From contig JAFPUX010000265.1 in NCBI GenBank assembly GCA_017413145.1, positions 1-7,126 of the forward strand: DNA of 7,126 nucleotides. Reading direction: 5' to 3'. Of this stretch, positions 1 to 6,721 are shown one piece after another. Under the pieces are notes generated by a model. It was not told the DNA's origin, ran no database searches, and saw only the letters and a list, made by a program, of their open reading frames with translations. This DNA comes from Kiritimatiellia bacterium (GTDB taxonomy: Bacteria > Verrucomicrobiota > Kiritimatiellia > RFP12 > UBA3636). The position numbers and the translations under genes are program-made. The stretch's first letter is position 1; each line of letters starts with the position of its first letter.

Positions 1-1583
1 CCGCCGACGATGGCGACGTCACAGACGTCGCCATCGTCGGAATGACGAATGACGACGCTCGCTTTGCTCGCAATGACGGGCGCGGCTTCGCCGCGAATGA
101 AGGGGCTCGCTTCGCTCGCAATGACGTGCTGTGCGCCGGCATATTTGCCGGCGGCGGCGGCGCGGGTGGCGCCGACCACGAGGTGCGAAGCCCCGCCGTC
201 CTTCGTCAGGGCGGGGAACGGGCGGGAGAGTTCGCGGGAGAGGATCTCCATCACGCGGGGCGAGCAGAAGCCGCCCTGGCAGCGGCCCATGCCGGCGCGG
301 GTGCGGCGCTTGACGGCGTCGAGCGTCGTCGCGCCGCGGCGGATCGCGTCGACGATCTCCGCCTCGGTGACGGTCTCGCACCGGCAGACGATGCGGCCCT
401 GCAACGGGTCGGCGGCGATGGCGGCGGCGCGCGCCGCCGCGTCCATCTTGCGGAAGGGCACGGGCCGTTCGCGCTTCGGGTTCCAGTCCGCGCGCGGGCG
501 CAGTTCGAGCCCCGCCTCGGCGAGGAGGCCCTCCACCGTTTCGGCGATGGCGGGCGCGCTCGTGAAGCCGGGCGAGCAGATGCCGGCGGCGAGGACGAGC
601 CGCGGGCACGCGGCGCTGCGGCGGATGACGAAGTCGCCTTCGCCCGGCTGCGAACGCAGTCCGGCAAAGAGCGTGATCGCCTTGCGGAAGTCGAGGTCGG
701 GGACGCTCTTCAGGCCCGCCTTCTTGAGCGTCGCGATGCCCTCGGCCGTGACGGACGTGTCGGTCTTGCTCTCCTGGTCGACCGCGGTCGGTCCGGCGAA
801 CGTGTTGCCGTCGACGGTGGGCGAAACGAGGATGCCCTTGCCGAGCTTCGTGGGGCATGGGAAGAGCACGCGCGCGAGCGGCGCGGCGGCGCGGTCGAGC
901 AGGAGGTATTCGCCCTTGCGGGCGTGGATCGAGAACGAGTCGTCGCCGAGCAGGCGCGCGACGTCGTCCGCGAAGACGCCCGCCGCGTCGACGACGAACC
1001 GCGCGCGGAAGGTCTCGGCGCCGGCGGTCACTTCGACCGCGTCCCCGAGGTCGCGCATCGCGCGGACGGGCGCGCCGAGCTTCCAGACCGCGCCGTTCGC
1101 GCGGGCGTTCTCGGCGCAGGCGATGCAGAACTCGTAGGGACAGGCGATCGCGGCCGTGGGCGCCCAGAGCGCGGAGAGGGCCTCCTTCGAGAGGCGCGGC
1201 TCGAGCGCTCGTGCCTCGTCGCCGGAGACGATTCGAAGGTCCGGGACGCCGTTCGCCTCGCCGCGGGCGAGAAGGTCGCGGAGCGTGGCCTCGTCGTCGG
1301 CCGTGAACGCGGAGACGAGCGAGCCGCAGCGGTTGAACGGGATCGAGAGCTCGCGGCACCAATCCTCGAAGACCGCGTTGCCGCGGACGTTGAGGCGGGC
1401 CATGAGCGTGCCGGGCTTCGCGTCGAAGCCGGCGTGGACGATGGCGGAGTTGGCGCGCGAGGCGCCGGCGGCGACGTCCTCCGCGGCGTCGACGAGGGCG
1501 ATGCGGAGATCGTGGCGGGCGAGATGGCGGGCGACGGCGCAGCCGGTGGTGCCGGCGCCGACGATGGCGAGGTCGAACTCCAT
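1..1583 (-). CDS. FAD-dependent glycerol-3-phosphate dehydrogenase-type oxidoreductase with BFD-like [2Fe-2S] domain, 3' end beyond window
   Basis: Probably oxidises glycerol 3-phosphate (or a related 2-hydroxy acid) to the keto compound through FAD, passing electrons on through an iron-sulfur domain. Seen: an N-terminal dinucleotide fold at residues 4-14 (DLAIVGAGTTG), the DAO-family stretch NSAIVHAGFDAKPGT at 45-59, KGEYLLL at 223-229, GKGILVSPTVDGN at 248-260, AGLRSQPGEGDFVI at 307-320, and a C-terminal BFD-like cluster with C400-x-C402 and C435-x4-C440. This layout matches the roughly 480-residue GlpA-like proteins of Firmicutes and Thermotoga, which often precede an NAD(FAD)-dependent dehydrogenase gene. 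ATG at 1583 gives a start directly on the fold; it lies 9 bp after the leuS stop with no clear Shine-Dalgarno, so co-transcription with leuS is likely. Family similarity fades after about residue 470 (position 176), yet the frame continues without a stop through repeats to the left edge. True 3' end is unknown; the exact substrate is an inference. Confidence 0.85.
   Translation of the reverse strand, partial: MEFDLAIVGAGTTGCAVARHLARHDLRIALVDAAEDVAAGASRANSAIVHAGFDAKPGTLMARLNVRGNAVFEDWCRELSIPFNRCGSLVSAFTADDEATLRDLLARGEANGVPDLRIVSGDEARALEPRLSKEALSALWAPTAAIACPYEFCIACAENARANGAVWKLGAPVRAMRDLGDAVEVTAGAETFRARFVVDAAGVFADDVARLLGDDSFSIHARKGEYLLLDRAAAPLARVLFPCPTKLGKGILVSPTVDGNTFAGPTAVDQESKTDTSVTAEGIATLKKAGLKSVPDLDFRKAITLFAGLRSQPGEGDFVIRRSAACPRLVLAAGICSPGFTSAPAIAETVEGLLAEAGLELRPRADWNPKRERPVPFRKMDAAARAAAIAADPLQGRIVCRCETVTEAEIVDAIRRGATTLDAVKRRTRAGMGRCQGGFCSPRVMEILSRELSRPFPALTKDGGASHLVVGATRAAAAGKYAGAQHVIASEASPFIRGEAAPVIASKASVVIRHSDDGDVCDVAIVG
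4..40. repeat. Perfect 17-bp inverted repeat with 3-nt loop
   Basis: Arms at 4-20 (CCGACGATGGCGACGTC) and 24-40 are exact reverse complements around ACA. Neither strand has a T-run after the stem, so it is not a typical intrinsic terminator. In the minus-strand frame of the FAD gene the left arm reads DVAIVG, like the start of another FAD-binding fold. It lies beside the repeat cluster at 41-126 and may belong to the same dispersed repeat. Confidence 0.9.
41..126. repeat. Cluster of short dispersed-type repeats
   Basis: Two 22-bp copies lie at 57-78 and 105-126; they start GCTCGCTT, end GCTCGCAATGACG and differ at one base. Between them (81-95) is a hairpin, CGCGGC-TTC-GCCGCG, followed by GAATGA. 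The tag AATGACG also occurs twice in tandem at 41-54. The unit resembles the widespread repeat that reads GTCATTGCGAGC on the other strand. On the minus strand the unit has no stop in any of the three frames, which explains why the neighbouring gene reads through it. Confidence 0.85.
134..153. repeat. Inverted repeat near the expected 3' end of the FAD gene
   Basis: CGCCGGCA (134-141) pairs with TGCCGGCG (146-153) around a TATT loop. It sits about 20 codons past the last residues that look like the protein family, at the junction with the repeat cluster. It could be a relic of a transcript-end hairpin, but no T-run follows on the minus strand. Confidence 0.5.
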
Positions 1584-1592
1584 GGCCGGCCG

Positions 1593-4115
<2,523 letters not shown>

Positions 4116-4163
4116 GTTCGGAATCCCGGGGCGCGGCCCGGAGCGGGTCGCGCACGGGAAAAG

Positions 4164-4192
4164 AGGATACCACAAGCGGGCGCGCGAATCCA
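4164..4192 (-). promoter_or_regulatory. Candidate leuS promoter (extended -10)
   Basis: On the minus strand TATCCT (4169-4164) is preceded by TGG, giving an extended -10 of the TGn-TAnnnT type. TGGATT (4192-4187) sits 17 bp upstream as a weak -35 with three of six consensus bases. Transcription would begin about 40 nt before the leuS ATG. Confidence 0.5.
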
Positions 4193-4198
4193 CCCCGA

Positions 4199-4213
4199 TT
4201 TCCGCTGCGGAAA
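4199..4213. promoter_or_regulatory. 15-bp palindrome between divergent promoters, candidate operator
   Basis: TTTCCGC (4199-4205) and GCGGAAA (4207-4213) are perfect inverted arms around one central T. The centre, 4206, is equidistant from the two proposed -35 boxes (4187-4192 and 4220-4225). A second, overlapping short inverted repeat, GCGG-AAAAA-CCGC, lies at 4207-4219. The position fits a shared regulator site; no known regulator motif is recognised. Confidence 0.4.
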
Positions 4214-4219
4214 AACCGC

Positions 4220-4248
4220 TTCCGGCGGGGCCGGAGTTGTGCTAGAAT
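4220..4248 (+). promoter_or_regulatory. Candidate promoter of the parvulin gene (extended -10)
   Basis: TAGAAT (4243-4248) is preceded by TGC, an extended -10. TTCCGG (4220-4225), 17 bp upstream, is a poor -35. The expected transcription start near 4255 leaves a leader of only about 14 nt without a Shine-Dalgarno. The -10 and upstream bases match those before dnaK (see findings). Confidence 0.6.
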
Positions 4249-4268
4249 GCCGCGCGAAACGCAACGCC

Positions 4269-5141
4269 ATGAAAGTCAACGGACGAGAAATCCCCCGCCA
4301 GGCGGTCGAGCACGAGCTCAACCGCCTCATCCAGTTCTACGCGAGCCACGGCATGACCGAAGAGCAGATCCGCGCCCAGCTCCCGCTGCTCAAGACGCGC
4401 GCCGAGGAGCAGGCCGTCGGCACCGCGCTGCTCTTCGCCGAGTCCGAGATCCTCGACATCCCCGTCTCCGACGACGAGGTCGAGGAGTCCCTCCGGCGCA
4501 TGACCGAGGACGCCGGCGGCCCCGCGAAGCTCCGCGCGATCCTCGACAGGCAGGGGCAGAACGTGCAGCAGCTGCGCAACGAGATCCGCCGCGGCAAGAA
4601 GGTCGACAAGCTCGTCGCGAAGGTCACGGCCGACGTCCCCGAGCCCACCGACGCGGAGGCGGAGGCGTTCTTCAAGGCGCACAAGGCCGAATTCGGCAAG
4701 GAGGCGCAGGTCCGCGCGCAGCACATCCTCGTGGCGCCGAAATCGCAGTCGCCCGACGACAAGCTCGCCGCGCTCGCCAAGATCCGCGCGATCCGCGACC
4801 GCATCGAAGGCGGCTCGGACTTCGCGACCGAGGCCGCCGCGCACAGCGACTGCCCGTCCGGCAAGCAGGCCGGCGGCTCGCTCGGCTGGTTCTCGCACGG
4901 GATGATGGTCAAGGAATTCGACGAGGCGGCCTTCGCGCTCCCCGTCGGCGGCCTTTCCGACATCATCGAGACGCAGTTCGGCTTCCACGTCATCCTCAAG
5001 AACGACGAGCAGAAGGAGTCCGTCCCGGACTTCCTCGAAGTGCGCGACCGCGTGAAGGACATCCTGCGCCACCAGCGCCGCGGCGAAGCCCTCGCCGCCC
5101 ACGTCGCCGACCTCCGCGAAAAGGCCCGCATCGAGCCCTAG
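4269..5141 (+). CDS. Parvulin-type (PpiC/SurA-like) peptidyl-prolyl cis-trans isomerase
   Basis: Probably a folding catalyst that isomerises X-Pro peptide bonds. The 290-residue protein has a helical SurA-N-like chaperone segment (about 1-125), a charged linker, and one parvulin domain at about 147-245: VRAQHILV (148-155), then the FATEAAAHSDCPSG stretch (185-198), GGSLGWFSHGMMVKEFDEAAFAL (202-224) and the closing TQFGFHVILK (235-244). These are the standard PpiC blocks. A C-terminal helix (254-288) follows. There is no signal peptide or membrane segment: the protein starts MKVNGREIPRQ, so it should be cytoplasmic, unlike SurA or PrsA. NifM has a similar plan and lack of signal peptide, but no nif genes are visible. 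The ATG at 4269 follows the candidate -10 closely and has no Shine-Dalgarno. The next gene begins 48 bp downstream. Confidence 0.92.
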   Translation: MKVNGREIPRQAVEHELNRLIQFYASHGMTEEQIRAQLPLLKTRAEEQAVGTALLFAESEILDIPVSDDEVEESLRRMTEDAGGPAKLRAILDRQGQNVQQLRNEIRRGKKVDKLVAKVTADVPEPTDAEAEAFFKAHKAEFGKEAQVRAQHILVAPKSQSPDDKLAALAKIRAIRDRIEGGSDFATEAAAHSDCPSGKQAGGSLGWFSHGMMVKEFDEAAFALPVGGLSDIIETQFGFHVILKNDEQKESVPDFLEVRDRVKDILRHQRRGEALAAHVADLREKARIEP

Positions 5142-5145
5142 CCCC

Positions 5146-5189
5146 GACCCTCAGACCACCAGACCACAAGACCCCCCGACCACCCGACC
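5146..5189. repeat. 8-bp tandem repeat upstream of the nucleotidyltransferase
   Basis: GACC recurs at 5146, 5154, 5162, 5170, 5178 and 5186, an exact 8-bp period. The intervening tetramers are CTCA, ACCA, ACAA, CCCC and ACCC, so the array is imperfect but in register. The sixth GACC directly abuts the ATG at 5190. It fills nearly all of the 48-bp intergenic gap and leaves no Shine-Dalgarno. Confidence 0.85.
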
Positions 5190-6059
5190 ATGAAAACACT
5201 CCTCGTCCCCGCCGCCGGCATGGGCTCCCGCTACGGCGGCCTCAAGCAGATGGACCCCGTCGGCCCCCACGGCGAATTCATCCTCGACTACAGCGTCGGC
5301 GCCGCGCTCGCCGCCGGCTTCTCGCGCGTCGTCTTCGTCATCCGCAAGGACATCGAGAAGGATTTCCGCGAAATCGTCGGCGGCCGCTGGGAGAACCGCA
5401 CGGACGTCGTCTACGCGTTCCAGCGGCTCGACGACATCCCCGCGCCGTTCACGGTGCCGGAGGGGCGCACCAAGCCCTGGGGCACGGCCCACGCGGTGCT
5501 CGCCGCGCGCGACGCCGTCCCGGGCGCCTTCGCCGTCGTGAACGCGGACGACTACTACGGCGCCGAAGCGCTGTCGCTCACGGGCGGCTTCCTCGACGAA
5601 ACGGCGGGCGACGAGCGCGCCTGGTGCATGGTCGCCTACCATCTCGGCAACACGCTCTCGAAGGGATGCGGCGTCTCGCGCGGCGTCTGCACCGTCGGCC
5701 CGGACGGCATGCTCGAAAGCATCGTCGAGCGTCTCTCGCTCGAGCGCGGCGAGGACGGCGTGATCCGCGACGGCGGCGACCCCTTCCCGGACGACACGCC
5801 CGTCTCGATGAACATGTGGGGCTTCAAGCGCCGCTACGTCGACCTGCTGCAGGAGACGTTCCCGCGCTTCCTCGCGGAGAAGGGGACGCTGCCCAAGTCC
5901 GAGTTCCAGATGCCGACCGAGGTGGCCCGCTTCCTCGGCGCCGGCGAGGCGACCGTCCGCGTGCTCCGCACCGCATCGCGCTGGTACGGCGTGACCTCCC
6001 GCGAGGACCGCCCCGCGGTCGTCGAGTTCTTCAAGACCCTCCCCCGCCCCTGGTCATGA
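5190..6059 (+). CDS. Nucleotidyltransferase family protein (sugar-phosphate NTP transferase type)
   Basis: Likely transfers a nucleotidyl group from an NTP to a sugar phosphate or similar substrate, producing an activated sugar. The 289-residue protein has an N-terminal Rossmann-like NTP-transferase core: the nucleotide-binding loop PAAGMGSRYGGLKQM at 7-21 (G-x-G-x-R type), PWGTAHAVL at 96-104, and VVNADDYYG at 116-124 with the expected metal-binding aspartate. VSMNMWGF (205-212) is the second conserved strand, and WYGVTSREDRP (265-275) is typical of this uncharacterised subgroup. It lacks the left-handed beta-helix extension of GlmU or GlgC, so acetyl transfer is not expected. No sugar kinase or glycosyltransferase is adjacent to identify the substrate. 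The ATG at 5190 is supported by immediate entry into the first strand (MKTLLVPAAG). Its stop overlaps the start of the pseudopilin gene. Confidence 0.88.
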   Translation: MKTLLVPAAGMGSRYGGLKQMDPVGPHGEFILDYSVGAALAAGFSRVVFVIRKDIEKDFREIVGGRWENRTDVVYAFQRLDDIPAPFTVPEGRTKPWGTAHAVLAARDAVPGAFAVVNADDYYGAEALSLTGGFLDETAGDERAWCMVAYHLGNTLSKGCGVSRGVCTVGPDGMLESIVERLSLERGEDGVIRDGGDPFPDDTPVSMNMWGFKRRYVDLLQETFPRFLAEKGTLPKSEFQMPTEVARFLGAGEATVRVLRTASRWYGVTSREDRPAVVEFFKTLPRPWS

Positions 6060-6496
6060 GAGCGCCCGTCCGCCGCGCCGGCTTCACGCTGGTCGAAATC
6101 CTGATCGCCGTCTCCATCGTCGTCATCCTCGGCGCCGTGGTCGGCATCAACGTCTTCGGCGCGCCGCAGCAGGCGCGCGTCGGCGCCGCCAAGGCGCAGC
6201 TGGACACGTTCAAGACCGCGCTCGGCCTCTACGCCGCGGACAACGGCTTCCTCCCGACCGCCGAACAGGGGCTCGGCGCGCTCGTCGCCCCCGCGACGCG
6301 CCCGCCGGTCCCGGCGGCGTTCCGCCCGGGCGGATACCTCGAGAAGACCTCCGTCCCGCTCGACCCCTGGGGCCACGAGTACGCCTACCTCGCCCCCGGC
6401 TCGCACGGCGAGCCGTTCGAGGTGATTTGCTACGGGGCGGACGGCGAGGAGGGCGGCGCCGACTACGCCGCCGACCTCTCGACCTCGAACCTCTAG
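6056..6496 (+). CDS. gspG: GspG-like type II secretion major pseudopilin
   Basis: Predicted major pseudopilin: processed by prepilin peptidase and assembled into the periplasmic pseudopilus of a type II secretion or related system. The 146-residue preprotein has a short basic leader, MRAPVRRAG, a cleavage site between G9 and F10, the conserved Glu at mature position 5 (E14) and a hydrophobic helix to about residue 36. GspG-specific features follow: FLPTAEQGLGALV (65-77), the YLEK segment (94-97), PLDPWGHEYAYLAPGSHGEPFEV (101-123) and the acidic C-terminal loop GADGEEGGADYAADL (127-141), which fits the calcium-binding region of the family. The ATG overlaps the nucleotidyltransferase stop as ATGA (6056-6059), so translational coupling is likely. 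No other secretion gene is visible in the window. Some PVC bacteria carry many orphan pseudopilins, so participation in a full T2SS is not assured. Confidence 0.92.
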   Translation: MRAPVRRAGFTLVEILIAVSIVVILGAVVGINVFGAPQQARVGAAKAQLDTFKTALGLYAADNGFLPTAEQGLGALVAPATRPPVPAAFRPGGYLEKTSVPLDPWGHEYAYLAPGSHGEPFEVICYGADGEEGGADYAADLSTSNL

Positions 6497-6537
6497 GGGC
6501 GCCCTCCCCTCCCCCGTCCGCCCGCCGGTCGTACCGG

Positions 6538-6579
6538 TGGGACAGCCCCGCCGTCCCGGACTGGGACACAGGTGGGACA
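6538..6579 (+). repeat. Three direct copies of TGGGACA
   Basis: TGGGACA occurs at 6538-6544, 6562-6568 and 6573-6579. The core GTCCC appears inverted at 6553-6557, and again at 6663-6667 and 6682-6686 in the leader. The clustering upstream of a chaperone promoter suggests protein-binding sites, though the sequence matches no regulator I recognise. Confidence 0.6.
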
Positions 6580-6598
6580 TTTTGGCGCACCAAATCCC
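6574..6598 (+). other. Bulged stem-loop between gspG and dnaK
   Basis: GGGA (6574-6577) pairs with TCCC (6595-6598), and TTTGG (6581-6585) with CCAAA (6590-6594), around a CGCA loop, with a three-base bulge (CAT, 6578-6580). It lies 78 bp after the gspG stop. The absence of a following T-run argues against an intrinsic terminator; it may stabilise a transcript end or be part of the TGGGACA motif cluster. Confidence 0.4.
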
Positions 6599-6613
6599 GA
6601 CCCAAGCCGGAAA

Positions 6614-6640
6614 CCGGGGTGGCATGAGTCGTGCTATTAT
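6614..6640 (+). promoter_or_regulatory. Candidate dnaK promoter (extended -10)
   Basis: TATTAT (6635-6640) preceded by TGC forms an extended -10. The -35 position (6612-6617, AACCGG) does not resemble TTGACA. Transcription from about 6647 would give a 75-nt leader. The block CCGG at 6614, GAGT at 6626 and GTGCTA at 6631 is shared, at identical spacing, with the promoter at 4220-4248. Confidence 0.6.
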
Positions 6641-6651
6641 AGGAAAGCGAA

Positions 6652-6679
6652 CCCTCGGGCATGTCCCATGCGGCGAGGG
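6652..6679 (+). other. Hairpin in the dnaK leader
   Basis: CCCTCG (6652-6657) pairs with CGAGGG (6674-6679), and GCATG (6659-6663) with CATGC (6667-6671), around a TCC triloop. A small internal loop (G against GG) separates the two helices, giving 11 base pairs. It starts a few bases after the expected transcription start and ends 29 nt before the Shine-Dalgarno, so it leaves the ribosome site free. Confidence 0.65.
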
Positions 6680-6708
6680 CAGTCCCTTTCAAAAACAACA
6701 CATCCCAC

Positions 6709-6713
6709 AGGAG
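6709..6713 (+). promoter_or_regulatory. dnaK Shine-Dalgarno site
   Basis: AGGAG, followed by eight bases of A-rich spacer to the ATG at 6722. It fixes the dnaK start and is the only strong Shine-Dalgarno in the window. Confidence 0.85.
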
Positions 6714-6721
6714 AAAACAAC

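Larger units (their letters stand above)
4116..4268. promoter_or_regulatory. Divergent intergenic region between leuS and the parvulin gene
   Basis: This 153-bp gap contains a promoter candidate on each strand and a 15-bp palindrome between them. It also has a GC-rich hairpin, CCGGG (4126-4130) with CCCGG (4137-4141), in the presumed leuS leader about 10 bases before its ATG. Neither gene has a convincing Shine-Dalgarno. I see no T-box features such as a specifier loop or terminator/antiterminator pair; the roughly 40-nt leuS leader is too short for one. Confidence 0.7.
6497..6721. promoter_or_regulatory. Intergenic regulatory region upstream of dnaK
   Basis: No coding sequence is supported in this 225-bp gap. 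It holds a short inverted repeat CCGGT-CGT-ACCGG (6525-6537), a cluster of GGGAC/GTCCC motifs, a bulged stem-loop (6574-6598), the dnaK promoter candidate, a leader hairpin and a good Shine-Dalgarno. No hairpin here has a T-run, so I cannot place a terminator for gspG. No CIRCE (TTAGCACTC-N9-GAGTGCTAA) element is present. Confidence 0.75.

Noticed and set aside
4..153. A CRISPR array or intrinsic terminator in the left repeat region
   Set aside because: Repeat units are short, only two near-identical copies exist without equal unique spacers, and none of the hairpins is followed by a T-run.
4116..4163. T-box riboswitch in the leuS leader
   Set aside because: The leader is only about 40 nt from the proposed start and shows no specifier, T-box sequence or terminator.
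4116..4193. Upstream in-frame ATG of leuS at 4193, adding 26 residues
   Set aside because: The extension is unlike LeuRS N-termini and would overlap the candidate promoter; the family start at 4115 fits better.
4247..6055. Plus-strand frame continuous with gspG running back through the prolyl isomerase and nucleotidyltransferase
   Set aside because: It is an Arg/Pro-rich shadow; the pseudopilin leader and cleavage motif define the start at 6056.
6626..6640. Possible CIRCE half-site (GAGT...GCTA) before dnaK
   Set aside because: An extra base pair interrupts GAGTGCTAA, and no matching TTAGCACTC arm lies 9 bp upstream.
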